Assembly (NCBI RefSeq): GCF_005048155.1
Contig: NZ_SUMB01000011.1
Coordinates: 124,001-188,000, forward strand
DNA: 64,000 bases
Direction of reading: 5' to 3'
Origin: Streptomyces piniterrae
GTDB taxonomy: Bacteria; Actinomycetota; Actinomycetes; Streptomycetales; Streptomycetaceae
In this document: piece by piece, positions 41,203 through 49,839 of the stretch
Numbering within the stretch: position 1 is the first letter of the stretch
Layout: the number at the start of each line of letters is the position of its first letter
Translations under genes and position numbers: made by a program
The notes under the pieces: generated by a model
Databases searched by the model: none
Told to the model about the DNA's origin: nothing
The model's input: the letters and a program-made list of their open reading frames with translations, nothing else

Positions 41203-42063
41203 ATGCTGCGGCTGGGGAATCGCGAGTTCGGTCCACACGAGCCGGTGATCATGGCGATCGTCAACCGGACCCCGGACTCCTTCTACGACCAGGGCGCCAC
41301 GTTCCGCGACGAACCCGCGCTCGCCCGCGTCGAGCAGGCGGTGGCCGAGGGCGCCGCGATCATCGACGTCGGCGGGGTCAAGGCAGGTCCCGGCGAGGAG
41401 GTCGACGCGGAGGAGGAGGCGCGCCGCACGGTCGGGTTCGTGGCCGAGGTGCGCCGGCGCCACCCCGAGGTGGTGATCAGCGTCGACACCTGGCGGCACG
41501 AGGTCGGCGAGGCCGTCTGCGAGGCCGGCGCCGACCTGCTCAACGACGCCTGGGGCGGTGTCGATCCGCGGCTGGCCGAGGTGGCGGCGCGGTACGGCGT
41601 CGGCCTGGTGTGCACCCACGCGGGCGGCTCCGAGCCGCGTACCCGCCCGCACCGGGTGACGTACGAGGACGTGATGGCCGACATCCTGCGGGTGACGCTC
41701 GGGCTGGCGGAGCGGGCGGTGGAGTTGGGCGTCCGCCGCGACGGGATCCTGATCGATCCGGGGCACGACTTCGGGAAGAACACCCGGCACAGCCTGGAGG
41801 CGACCCGCCGGCTCGGTGAGATGACGGCGACCGGCTGGCCGGTGCTGGTGTCGCTGTCCAACAAGGACTTCGTCGGCGAGACCCTCGACAAGCCGGTCAA
41901 GGAGCGGGTGCTGGGCACCCTCGCGACCACCGCCGTGTCGGCCTGGCTGGGCGCCCAGGTCTACCGCGTCCACGAGGTCGCCGAGACCCGCCAGGTGCTC
42001 GACATGGTCGCCGCCATCGCCGGCCACCGGCCCCCGGCGGTCGCCCGCCGGGGACTGGCCTAG
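41203..42063 (+). CDS. folP2: Dihydropteroate synthase paralogue (FolP2 type)
   Basis: The 286-aa TIM-barrel protein keeps MAIVNRTPDSFYD (canonical MGIVNVTPDSFSD), SVDTWRHEV, NDAWGG (canonical NDVSG) and IDPGHDFGKN. The C-terminal GxSRK loop that contacts phosphate and pABA is replaced by LSNKDFVGE. It therefore resembles mycobacterial FolP2 (Rv1207), reported to lack normal dihydropteroate synthase activity. A role outside folate synthesis is inferred. No other folate gene is nearby. ATG at 41203 has GGGAG 7 nt upstream. Confidence 0.88.
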   Translation: MLRLGNREFGPHEPVIMAIVNRTPDSFYDQGATFRDEPALARVEQAVAEGAAIIDVGGVKAGPGEEVDAEEEARRTVGFVAEVRRRHPEVVISVDTWRHEVGEAVCEAGADLLNDAWGGVDPRLAEVAARYGVGLVCTHAGGSEPRTRPHRVTYEDVMADILRVTLGLAERAVELGVRRDGILIDPGHDFGKNTRHSLEATRRLGEMTATGWPVLVSLSNKDFVGETLDKPVKERVLGTLATTAVSAWLGAQVYRVHEVAETRQVLDMVAAIAGHRPPAVARRGLA

Positions 42064-42097
42064 GCGGCGCGGGACACGCCCCCCGGGGCCCCTGCGG

Positions 42098-42847
42098 CTA
42101 CAACCCGGTCTCCTTGGTCACCAACGTGACCGCCTCCTCGACGTCGTCACTGAGGTGGAAGAGTTCCAGGTCGTGCGCCGACGCCTTGCCCTCGGCGATG
42201 AGGGTGTTGCGCAGCCAGTCGACCAGTCCGGCCCAGTAGGACGTGCCGAACAGCACGATCGGGAAGCGGGTGACCTTGCGGGTCTGGACGAGGGTGAGCG
42301 CCTCGAAGAGCTCGTCGAGGGTGCCGAGCCCGCCGGGCAGGACGACGAACCCGCGGGCGTACTTCACGAAGCAGGTCTTGCGTACGAAGAAGTAGCGGAA
42401 GTCGACGCCGAGGTTCACATACTCGTTGATGCCCTGCTCGAAGGGCAGCTCGATGCCGAGTCCGACGGAGACCCCGCCGGCCTCGCTCGCGCCCTTGTTG
42501 GCGGCCTCCATGGCGCCGGGGCCGCCACCGGTGATCACCGCGAAGCCGGCGTCCACCAGGGCCCGCCCGAGCCGCACCCCGGTGTCGTACTCCTTGGACC
42601 CCCGGGGCGTACGGGCCGACCCGAAGACGCTGACGGCCGGGCCCAGCTCGGCGAGCGCGCCGAAGCCCTCGACGAACTCCGCCTGGATGCGCATCACGCG
42701 CCAGGGGTCGGTGTGCACCCACTCGGAGGGGCCTTCGGTGTCCAGCAGCCGCTGATCGGTGGTGCCGGGCTGCACCTGGTCGTGACGGCGCAGCACGGGA
42801 CCCAGCCGCTGCTCCTCCAGGGGCGGCTCACCCTCGGGACTGACCAT
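42098..42847 (-). CDS. LOG-family protein (TIGR00730)
   Basis: The 249-aa protein has the lysine-decarboxylase-like Rossmann fold with ITGGGPGAMEAANKGA and the hallmark PGGLGTLDE. LOG enzymes release cytokinin bases from nucleoside monophosphates; bacterial members also act as nucleotide phosphoribohydrolases. The N-terminal ~60 residues precede the conserved fold. ATG at 42847 has GGAGGGAG upstream. It converges on folP2 and follows dapE on the same strand. Confidence 0.9.
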   Translation of the reverse strand: MVSPEGEPPLEEQRLGPVLRRHDQVQPGTTDQRLLDTEGPSEWVHTDPWRVMRIQAEFVEGFGALAELGPAVSVFGSARTPRGSKEYDTGVRLGRALVDAGFAVITGGGPGAMEAANKGASEAGGVSVGLGIELPFEQGINEYVNLGVDFRYFFVRKTCFVKYARGFVVLPGGLGTLDELFEALTLVQTRKVTRFPIVLFGTSYWAGLVDWLRNTLIAEGKASAHDLELFHLSDDVEEAVTLVTKETGL

Positions 42848-42960
42848 GACGTGCTCCCTCCGCTGGCAGATCGCTTGCCGGTTCAGCGTAGGACGGCGGA
42901 TGTGACGCGCAGGAGAATTCGCGTCGTATGCGATCGGTCGGCGGCCGGTCCCCAGCGAGG

Positions 42961-44061
42961 TCAGGCCGTCAGCCAGGCGCGCAGCCGCTCCTCGCAGTGC
43001 AGGATGCGGTCGACCTCGACCCGCTCGTCCTTCTTGTGCGCGAGCAGCGAATAGCCGGGACCGTAGTTGACGGCCGGGACGCCGAGGGCGCTGAAACGGG
43101 AGACGTCGGTCCAGCCGAACTTGGGCATCGCGATGCCGCCGACGGACTCCATGAACGCCTTGGCCGCCGGGTGGGAGAGTCCGGGCAGCGCGCCCGGGGA
43201 GTGGTCGTCGACGATGAACTCGTCCACCGGGCAGTCCGCGAAGACCTTGCGGACGTGCGCGATCGCCTCGTCGGGGGTGCGGTCCGGCGCGTAGCGGAAG
43301 TTGACGGTGACCGTGCAGGCGTCCGGGATCACGTTGTTGGCGACGCCGCCCTCGATGCGTACGGCGTTGAGGCCCTCGCGGTATTCGAGGCCGTCGATCA
43401 CCGGGCGGCGCGGCTCGTAGGCCGCGAGCTTCGCCAGGATCGGGGCGGCGCCGTGGATCGCGTTGGCGCCCATCCAGCTGCGCGCGGAGTGGGCACGCTC
43501 GCCGCTGGTGCGCAGCAGCACCCGCAGGGTGCCCTGGCAGCCGCCCTCGACCTGGCCGTCGGAGGGCTCCAGGAGGACGGCGAAGTCGCCGGCGAGCCAG
43601 TCGGGGTGGGCGTCGGCGACCTTGCCGAGCCCGTTGAGGTGCGCGGCGACCTCCTCCTGGTCGTAGAAGACGAAGGTCAGGTCGCGGTTGGGCGCGGGGA
43701 CGGTGGCGGCCATCCGCAGCTGGACGGCCACCCCGGACTTCATGTCGCAGGTGCCGCAGCCCCACAGGACGCCCTGGTCGTCGAGGCGGGAAGGGACGTT
43801 AGGGGGGCTGTCGGCGATGGGCACGGTGTCGAGGTGCCCGGCGAGCACCACCCGCTCCGCGCGCCCCAGGTGCGTACGCGCCACGACGTTGTTGCCGTAC
43901 CGGTCGACGGTCAGGTGCGGCAGCGCTCGCAGGGCGTGCTCGACGGCGTCGGCCAGGTCTTTTTCCTCACCGCTGACGGAGGGGATGTCGACGAGCTGCG
44001 CGGTGAGCTTCGCGGCGTCCAGCGAGAGGTCGAGGACGGGGTGGTGTGTGGAGCGCTCCAT
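42961..44061 (-). CDS. dapE: Succinyl-diaminopimelate desuccinylase
   Basis: The 366-aa M20-family metallohydrolase removes succinate from N-succinyl-LL-diaminopimelate in lysine and peptidoglycan synthesis. It shows the first zinc ligand in LAGHLDTVP, the bridging Asp in GCGTCDMKSG, the catalytic Glu pair in YDQEEV, ligand Glu in LLEPSDG, and the final His in LLAHKKDE. The dimerisation-domain His is in GERAHSARSW. The actinobacterial-type length fits. The transcript is predicted to be leaderless and shares a 41-bp divergent promoter region with the lysozyme-fold gene. Confidence 0.93.
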   Translation of the reverse strand: MERSTHHPVLDLSLDAAKLTAQLVDIPSVSGEEKDLADAVEHALRALPHLTVDRYGNNVVARTHLGRAERVVLAGHLDTVPIADSPPNVPSRLDDQGVLWGCGTCDMKSGVAVQLRMAATVPAPNRDLTFVFYDQEEVAAHLNGLGKVADAHPDWLAGDFAVLLEPSDGQVEGGCQGTLRVLLRTSGERAHSARSWMGANAIHGAAPILAKLAAYEPRRPVIDGLEYREGLNAVRIEGGVANNVIPDACTVTVNFRYAPDRTPDEAIAHVRKVFADCPVDEFIVDDHSPGALPGLSHPAAKAFMESVGGIAMPKFGWTDVSRFSALGVPAVNYGPGYSLLAHKKDERVEVDRILHCEERLRAWLTA

Positions 44062-44068
44062 GGATCCG

Positions 44069-44095
44069 ACCCTATCGGCAGCACTCCAGTACGGT
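44069..44095. promoter_or_regulatory. Back-to-back leaderless promoters for dapE and the lysozyme-fold gene
   Basis: TAGGGT on the minus strand (44069-44074) lies 7 nt before the dapE ATG, and TACGGT on the plus strand (44090-44095) lies 7 nt before the GTG at 44103. The two -10 boxes are 15 bp apart, so each polymerase footprint covers the other promoter. Confidence 0.55.
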
Positions 44096-44102
44096 GGGGC
44101 CC

Positions 44103-45056
44103 GTGTCCGCCCAGTCCCCCGCTCCCGCCCGCCGCAGACGCCTCTGGCGTATCAGCGCGGCCTTCGCCGTGCTCATCGGGCTGGCGGTCTATCTGGTCGT
44201 GCAGTACGTCACCGGTGGCCCGGGGGCGCCTCGCTGTACGGTGCGCGCCGAGGGTGCCGAGGGCGACACCGCGGAGTACGAGCTGACGCCCGAGCAGGCC
44301 GCGAACGCCGCGACGATCTCGGCCGTGGCGTCCTCGCGGGGGCTGCCGGAGCGGGCGGTGACGATCGCCCTGGCGACCGCGATGCAGGAGTCGGGGCTGC
44401 GCAACATCGACTTCGGCGACCGGGATTCGGTCGGTCTCTTCCAGCAGCGGCCGTCCCAGGACTGGGGCACCGTGAAGCAGATCATGGATCCGGTCTATTC
44501 GGCCGGGGAGTTCTACCGGCATCTGGCGAAGGTGCCCGGCTATTCCCGGCTGCCGCTGACCGTCGCCGCGCAGAAGGTGCAGCGCAGCGGCTATCCGCAG
44601 GCGTACGCGAAGCACGAGGCGAATGCCGCGCGGCTGACCGGGGCGCTCACCGGCCGTGATCCGGCGGCGCTGACCTGTACCCAGAGCCGCCCGGTGGACG
44701 AGCAGGCGGGCGGCGGCGCGAAGGTGCGCGAGAGGCTGGTCCGGGAGTTCGGGCCCGAGGTACTGCCGCGGGGGGCGGCCGGCGCCGGCGGGCGGGGCGC
44801 GGGTGACGAGCGGAACGTGACGGTGCCGGTGCGGCCGACCGCGTCGGGCGCCGACGGGACCGCCGCGCAGCGCGGCTGGGAGCTGGCGGCCTGGGCGGTG
44901 GCGCACTCCGCCGAGCTCCGCATCGAACAGGTCTCCTACGCCGGCCGGACGTGGACGGCGGCGGATTCGGGGAAGGGCTGGCAGAAAAAAGCGGCCGGCT
45001 CCGACGCGACCGGCAGGCGTTCCGCGGACGAAGTTCATATCATCGCCGCGCAATAG
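44103..45056 (+). CDS. Membrane-anchored lysozyme-fold (transglycosylase-like) protein
   Basis: The 317-aa protein has a basic N-terminus, one membrane helix (IGLAVYLVVQYV) and an extracytoplasmic domain with the lysozyme-like catalytic region ALATAMQESGLRNIDFGD, then DSVGLFQQRPSQDWG. The Glu in MQESG is in the expected position for the catalytic acid. The last ~100 residues are less conserved. Homologues are often misnamed heavy-metal transporters. Peptidoglycan cleavage is inferred from the fold. GTG at 44103 begins the leaderless transcript. Confidence 0.8.
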   Translation: MSAQSPAPARRRRLWRISAAFAVLIGLAVYLVVQYVTGGPGAPRCTVRAEGAEGDTAEYELTPEQAANAATISAVASSRGLPERAVTIALATAMQESGLRNIDFGDRDSVGLFQQRPSQDWGTVKQIMDPVYSAGEFYRHLAKVPGYSRLPLTVAAQKVQRSGYPQAYAKHEANAARLTGALTGRDPAALTCTQSRPVDEQAGGGAKVRERLVREFGPEVLPRGAAGAGGRGAGDERNVTVPVRPTASGADGTAAQRGWELAAWAVAHSAELRIEQVSYAGRTWTAADSGKGWQKKAAGSDATGRRSADEVHIIAAQ

Positions 45057-45381
45057 CCCACCCCGCCCCTCGAAAAGGCAACCGGCGAACCAGCGGCAAT
45101 TCCCTTTGCCCGCCGGAGAGTTCACGACGCGGCGACTCCGCGGTGACCAGGCATTTTCCCCGATTTCCCGGCCGCTGAAGGGCCGCGAATTTCTCGCACA
45201 CCCTCACCCGATGCACATATTTCCGTTCTTTATCCAGGACTGATTATGTGATCCGCATTACCAATTCTTTACCTGAGTTCACCGCAACTTTCGGGGAGTT
45301 GGCGCGATATTCAGAGCGTCCGCCCGGCGGACATGGCACATCTGTCAGAAGTTATGAGTCCTTCTCCGTACAAGGAGCACC
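45057..45381 (+). other. 325-bp intergenic region before the secreted protein gene
   Basis: No gene is supported. The region is clearly richer in A/T than its neighbours, especially 45170-45290, and should hold the promoter of the 45382 gene. I see no confident -35/-10 pair. Confidence 0.4.
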
Positions 45382-45846
45382 ATGTCCCTCCCCGTTACGC
45401 GTCGGATCGCCCGAGCCGTTCTGCTCATCGCAGCAGGCACGGCTCCTGTGGTCGGTGCGGCCGGCTCCGCGAATGCCCTGCCCCTGCCGGCCAAGGCGCC
45501 CGGACTGAGCAACCAGGACAAGGCCGTCGCCGACGCCGCCCAGGTCACCGCCGGGGCGACCAACGAACTCGCCAAGGGGACCGTCAAGGACATCGTTCCG
45601 GCAACCCTCAAGACCGCCGCCAAGACCGCCGGCCCGACGGTGCAGAAGCTGCACCCGGCCGCGCAGCAGGGCGCTGACACGGGGACCTTCGCCAAGAACG
45701 TCGCCAAGAACGCGGCCAAGACGGCCGCCAAGCACGCCAAGCCCACCGTGCACAAGGGTTCGCCGGCCGCCCCCGGCCTGCTCAGCAAGGTGGTCACCGC
45801 CGGCGGCCTGCTCGGCAACGGACAGGCCGGCGGCCCCGTCCGCTGA
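45382..45846 (+). CDS. Secreted Ala/Lys-rich protein
   Basis: The 154-aa protein has a signal peptide (RRIARAVLLIAAGTAPVVGA, cleavage near AGSANA). The mature part is rich in Ala, Lys, Thr and Pro, with short repeats of the type AAKTAAK/NVAKNAAK. It has no cysteine and no catalytic motif; it would be extracellular and basic. ATG at 45382 has AAGGAG 4 nt upstream, and a perfect 18-bp terminator follows, suggesting strong monocistronic expression. Function unknown. Confidence 0.78.
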   Translation: MSLPVTRRIARAVLLIAAGTAPVVGAAGSANALPLPAKAPGLSNQDKAVADAAQVTAGATNELAKGTVKDIVPATLKTAAKTAGPTVQKLHPAAQQGADTGTFAKNVAKNAAKTAAKHAKPTVHKGSPAAPGLLSKVVTAGGLLGNGQAGGPVR

Positions 45847-45865
45847 CGCTCGACTCGCCGCACCA

Positions 45866-45907
45866 CGCACAGGGCCCGGGGAATCCTCCTTCCCCGGGCC
45901 CTGTGCG
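45866..45907. terminator. Convergent terminator
   Basis: A perfect 18-bp inverted repeat (45866-45883 with 45890-45907) and 6-nt loop lie between the secreted-protein gene and dapC. Confidence 0.92.
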
Positions 45908-45940
45908 TTCGCGTGTGCTCAGCGGCGCACGGTCAGCGGC

Positions 45941-47038
45941 TCACTGCGCCAGCCGGCGCACCGCCGCGTCCACCCGCTCGTCGGTGGCGGTGAAGGCGAT
46001 CCGCACGAACCGCTCCCCCGCCACACCGTAGAACTCGCCGGGCGCGACAAGGATGCCGCGCTTGGCGAGATCTCCGACGGTGTCCCAGCAGGGCTCGTCG
46101 CGGGTCGCCCAGAGGTAGAGCGACGCCTCGCTGTGCTCGATGCGGAAGCCGGCGGCCTCGAAGGCGGCACGCAGGGCGGCGCGGCGGCGGGCATAGCGCT
46201 CGCGCTGCTCGGCGACGTGCGCGAAGTCGCCGAGCGCGGCGACCGTGGCGGCCTGGACGGGCGCCGCGACCATCATTCCGCCGTGCTTGCGGATCAGCAG
46301 CAGCTCGGCGAGGACGGCGGCGTCGCCCACCAGGAAAGCGGCGCGGTATCCGGCCAGGTTGGAGCGCTTGGAGAGCGAGTGGACGGCGACGATGCCGTCC
46401 AGGGAACCGCCGCAGACGTCCGGGTGCAGCACCGAGACCGGTTCGGCCTCCCAGCCCAGTTCGAGGTAGCACTCGTCGCTGAAGACCAGGATGTCGTGCT
46501 CGCGGGCCCAGGCGACCGTACGGCGCAGCTCGTCGGCGCTCAGCACCCGGCCGGTGGGGTTGGACGGCGAGTTGAGCCACAGCAGCCTGACGCCGCTGGG
46601 GTCGAGCTCCCACGGATCGTCGTAGACGACCGGCTCGGCGCCGGCCAGCCGGGCGCCGACCTCGTACGTCGGGTAGGCCAGCCGCGGATAGGCCACCTTG
46701 TCGCCGTCGCCGAGGCCCAGTTGGGTGGGCAGCCAGGCGACCAGCTCCTTGGAGCCGACGATCGGCAGCACGTTGGTGTGCGCAAGACCGCGGGCGCCCA
46801 GGCGGTCGGCGGCCCAGCCGGTCAGCGCGTCACGCAGAGCGGGCGTCCCCCACACCGTCGGATAGCCGTGGCTGTCGGCCGCGGCGGTCAGGGCCTGCCG
46901 GATCACCGCGGGCACCGGGTCGACGGGGGTGCCGACGGACAGGTCCACGATGCCGTCGGCGTGCGCCGCGGCGGTGGTCTTGTACGGCTCCAGCCGGTCC
47001 CAGGGAAAAACGGGGAGACGAGATGAGACTGGACCCAC
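45941..47038 (-). CDS. dapC: Succinyldiaminopimelate aminotransferase
   Basis: The 365-aa PLP enzyme of fold type I transaminates N-succinyl-2-amino-6-ketopimelate in diaminopimelate synthesis. Visible are YPTVWGTPALRDAL, WLNSPSNPTGRVL (substrate Asn), FSDECYLELGW (Asp for pyridine N) and the PLP Lys in HSLSKRSNLAG with Arg downstream. GTG at 47038 begins MGPVSSRLPVFPWDRLEP, matching the actinobacterial family. The ferredoxin gene lies upstream on the same strand, the same pair as mycobacterial fdxC-dapC. Confidence 0.93.
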   Translation of the reverse strand: MGPVSSRLPVFPWDRLEPYKTTAAAHADGIVDLSVGTPVDPVPAVIRQALTAAADSHGYPTVWGTPALRDALTGWAADRLGARGLAHTNVLPIVGSKELVAWLPTQLGLGDGDKVAYPRLAYPTYEVGARLAGAEPVVYDDPWELDPSGVRLLWLNSPSNPTGRVLSADELRRTVAWAREHDILVFSDECYLELGWEAEPVSVLHPDVCGGSLDGIVAVHSLSKRSNLAGYRAAFLVGDAAVLAELLLIRKHGGMMVAAPVQAATVAALGDFAHVAEQRERYARRRAALRAAFEAAGFRIEHSEASLYLWATRDEPCWDTVGDLAKRGILVAPGEFYGVAGERFVRIAFTATDERVDAAVRRLAQ

Positions 47039-47160
47039 GGTGCTCTCTTTCTTGGACGGCGGTGACGCCTCCCGTGCGGGGCGGCGCCGGGCGTCGGCGC
47101 AAACGCCTCGGCCCCGTACAGCGGAGGCCGTACGGGACCGGGCGGCGCCGCGCGACCTCC

Positions 47161-47190
47161 CTCAGCTGGTGCTGGGAGGTGCCCCCAGCG
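47161..47190. repeat. Short palindromic dispersed-repeat-like element
   Basis: The sequence around GCTGGGAGGTGCCCCCAGC is an imperfect palindrome of a type I recall from many Streptomyces spacers. It sits in the 200-bp gap between the ferredoxin and dapC genes and could act as a partial terminator. Confidence 0.45.
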
Positions 47191-47239
47191 ATCTCATAGG
47201 GGAAGAGGGAGCACCTGCTCCCTCTCGATCCCCGGATCG

Positions 47240-47560
47240 TTACTGGTTCTGTGGCGGCAGCTCTGCGATGAAGGGGTGGTCGCGCTCGATCAGGCCGAGC
47301 TTGCTGGCGCCACCGGGCGAACCGAGCTCGTCGAAGAACTCGACATTCGCCTTGTAGTAGTCCTTCCACTCTTCCGGAGTGTCATCCTCGTAGAAGATCG
47401 CCTCGACGGGGCAGACCGGCTCACAAGCACCACAGTCGACACATTCGTCCGGGTGGATGTACAAGGACCGGGAGCCCTCGTAGATGCAATCGACGGGGCA
47501 CTCCTCGATGCAGGCCTTGTCCTTGACGTCGACACAAGGCTGCGCGATGACGTAGGTCAC
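47240..47560 (-). CDS. fdxA: 7Fe ferredoxin ([3Fe-4S][4Fe-4S])
   Basis: The 106-aa protein begins TYVIAQPCVDVKDKACIEEC (first cluster Cys set, with the Asp/Val spacing of a 3Fe site) and contains CVDCGACEPVCPVEA (4Fe cluster). An acidic C-terminal half follows, typical of actinobacterial FdxA/FdxC electron carriers. It serves cytosolic redox enzymes such as P450s or FNR partners; the partner is not evident here. GTG at 47560 has GAGGAGG 8 nt upstream. Confidence 0.94.
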   Translation of the reverse strand: MTYVIAQPCVDVKDKACIEECPVDCIYEGSRSLYIHPDECVDCGACEPVCPVEAIFYEDDTPEEWKDYYKANVEFFDELGSPGGASKLGLIERDHPFIAELPPQNQ

Positions 47561-47700
47561 GCTGTCGTTCCTCCTCGGTAGGGCCGGCGGACCGATTGGC
47601 AGTACCGCCGCAGGGCGCGCGGGAGCGCGGCGTCGTCGATGCCCGCCACCTAGTATCTCCGTTCCCGGGCGCGAGACGAACAAGAGGGGCGGATAGAGCG

Positions 47701-48723
47701 ATGGAATTCATGACCGGTGGTCGCGCGGAAGTCCGTATCACCCCTGCTGACGTGGGCAAAAGGGTATCGGTCCGGCGCCGGACGGGCGGCGGCCCGGGGG
47801 AGGCGGCCTTCACCGACGCGGTCGGCGTTCTCACATCCTGGAACGAGGGTGTGCTGAGCATCACACGTCGCAACGGAGAGTGCATCCGGATCGACGAATC
47901 GTCGCTGGTGGCGGCCAAGACCGTGCCGGCCGAACCGGCCCGCAGGAGGGGACCGGCGGCCGACGCACGCGAGCTCCAGGAGGTCGCGGCCCGCGGCTGG
48001 CCGGCTCTTGAGACAGAACATCTCGGGGACTGGACGCTGCGCGCCTCCGGAGGCTTCACCCGCCGCGCGAACTCCGTACTGCCGCTCGGCGACCCCGGCG
48101 TCCCCCTGGACGCGGCGCTGGAGCGGATCACCCGGTGGTACGGCGAGCGCGGGCTGCCGGCACTCATCACGGTCGCCACCGGGCGCGCCGACACCGGCGA
48201 ACAGCTGGCGGCGGAACTCGACGCACGCGGGTGGAGCGCCGAGCGGCACACCTCGGTCCGCATCGCGGCACTGGCACCGCTCGCCGACACCGAGGCGGAC
48301 ACCACGGCGGTCACCCTGTCCCGGGCGCCGGACACCGACTGGCTCGGCATGTACAACCGGACCGGCGCACCCACGCCGGACGCGCTCAAGGTGCTGACCG
48401 GCGGGCCCTCGGTGTGGTTCGCCACGGTCCCGTCCACCGGCCCGCACACCGGACGGCCTGCGGCCATCGGGCGCGTGGTCGTCGACGGCCGCTGGGCGGG
48501 CTTCTCGGCCATCGAGGTGGACCCGGCACAGCGGCGCCGGGGGCTGGCCACCCTGGTGATGGCGGCACTCGCCGAGCGGGCCCTCCAGGAGGGCGCCTCG
48601 GCCGCGTACCTCCAGGTCGAGGACGACAACGGGGGCGCGCGCGAGCTCTACGACCGGCTCGGATTCACCGAACACCACGGCTATCACTACCGGCGCGCCC
48701 TCCCGGGCGACGGCGTGCGCTGA
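47701..48723 (+). CDS. GNAT-family N-acetyltransferase
   Basis: The 340-aa protein has an N-terminal small barrel-like domain (VGKRVSVRRRTGG, LTSWNEGVLSITRRNG) and a linker. C-terminal GNAT sequence follows with the acetyl-CoA loop VDPAQRRRGLATLVMAAL and YLQVEDDNGGARELYDRLGF. Substrate unknown. The N-terminal part resembles the SH3-like domain fused to GNAT enzymes in actinobacteria. It is divergent from the ferredoxin gene. ATG at 47701 is preferred; ATG at 47710 is possible. Confidence 0.86.
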   Translation: MEFMTGGRAEVRITPADVGKRVSVRRRTGGGPGEAAFTDAVGVLTSWNEGVLSITRRNGECIRIDESSLVAAKTVPAEPARRRGPAADARELQEVAARGWPALETEHLGDWTLRASGGFTRRANSVLPLGDPGVPLDAALERITRWYGERGLPALITVATGRADTGEQLAAELDARGWSAERHTSVRIAALAPLADTEADTTAVTLSRAPDTDWLGMYNRTGAPTPDALKVLTGGPSVWFATVPSTGPHTGRPAAIGRVVVDGRWAGFSAIEVDPAQRRRGLATLVMAALAERALQEGASAAYLQVEDDNGGARELYDRLGFTEHHGYHYRRALPGDGVR

Positions 48724-48740
48724 ACGGGTATCCCTGTCGT

Positions 48741-49601
48741 ATGCACCAGGAACCCGAGCCGAAGCCGGACGGCGCCCGCACCGAGCGGCGGCGGCAGTTC
48801 GCCGAGGCCGCGCGCGACGAGCGGCCCGACCTGGCGCTGCTGTGCCTGCTGATAGCCGCCGAGGCGGACCCCGCGCTGGACGAGGCGGGCATCGACGCCG
48901 TACAGATCGAGCTGGACCGGCTGGCCGGGCTGCTGCCGTACGCCCCGGTCGGCGGCCCGGGCGCCTGGGCACGCAACCTCGCCGAGCTGCTCGGTGCCCG
49001 GCACGGCTTCGCCGGCTCGCCCGCCGCCTACCGGCGACTGGAGTCGTCCCTGCTGCACGAGGTGCTGCGACGCCGCCGCGGCCTGCCGATCCTGCTGTCG
49101 GTGCTGTGGATGGAGGTCGCGCGGCGGGCCGGCGCACCCGTGTACGGGGTGGCGCTGCCGGGCCACTTCATCGTCGGCTTCGGAGACCCCTACGGGGAGC
49201 ACACCCTGGCCGATCCGTTCGCCGGCGGCCGGCCGCTCGGCGACGACGACGCGGCGCTGCTCGTCGCGGGCGCGACCGGAGCGGAACTCAGCGCGCGGAT
49301 GCTGGCGCCCGCCGACCCGCTCGACATCGTGCTGCGCATCCTCAACAACATCCGGGCCTGGGCGCAGGCACGCCCGGAACAGAGCGCGGTGCAGCTGTGG
49401 GCGGTGGAACTGTCCCTGCTGCTGCCCAGCCACCCCGCGCGACTACGGCACGAACGGGCCCAACTCCTCGTCCAGCGCGGCGAGTTCATGACCGGAGCGG
49501 CCGAGCTGGAGGAGTACGCCCGAGTGGTGGAAGCCGTCGAACCAGCCACCGCCACCACAATCCGCCGCCAGGCGGCAGCGGCACGCGCGCTGCTCAACTG
49601 A
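48741..49601 (+). CDS. SirB1-type transglutaminase-like protein
   Basis: The 286-aa protein matches the SirB1/transglutaminase_9 family: LARLIAAEADPALD-like start, GNLYEP-equivalent LLGARHGFAG, RRRRGLPILLSVLWMEVARR and the VYGVALPGHFIVGFGD segment. It ends in TPR-like helices. The catalytic Cys of true transglutaminases is not evident, so an enzymatic role is doubtful. It starts 18 nt after the GNAT gene on the same strand, so they form an operon. Degenerate copies of its own 3' end follow its stop. Confidence 0.83.
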   Translation: MHQEPEPKPDGARTERRRQFAEAARDERPDLALLCLLIAAEADPALDEAGIDAVQIELDRLAGLLPYAPVGGPGAWARNLAELLGARHGFAGSPAAYRRLESSLLHEVLRRRRGLPILLSVLWMEVARRAGAPVYGVALPGHFIVGFGDPYGEHTLADPFAGGRPLGDDDAALLVAGATGAELSARMLAPADPLDIVLRILNNIRAWAQARPEQSAVQLWAVELSLLLPSHPARLRHERAQLLVQRGEFMTGAAELEEYARVVEAVEPATATTIRRQAAAARALLN

Positions 49602-49610
49602 AGCACGAGC

Positions 49611-49770
49611 TCGCGCTGCTCAACCGAAGCGCGGTCTTTGGAATCGCGGGCTCGCGTTGCTCAACCGAAGCGCGGTCTTTGGAATCGCGGGCTCGCGGGC
49701 TTTGGAAGCGCGGGCTCGCGGGCTTTGGAAGCGGGCTCGTGAGCTTTGAATCGCGGGCTTTGGAATACCG
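49611..49770. repeat. Degenerate tandem repeats derived from the end of the SirB1-type gene
   Basis: Two 41-bp units (49611-49651 and 49652-49692) differ by one base. They are followed by 23-bp, 21-bp and further shortened units sharing GGGCTTTGGAA(G/T)CGCGGGC. Each long unit contains the gene's own last codons (GCTGCTCAAC), but with CGA where the gene has its TGA stop. Confidence 0.9.
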
Positions 49771-49839
49771 CCCGCCGCGCCCGCGTTGTGGACCCGCAGG
49801 GGGCCCTCGCAACCCTTAGGGGATCCGTTCGAGCGCCCC

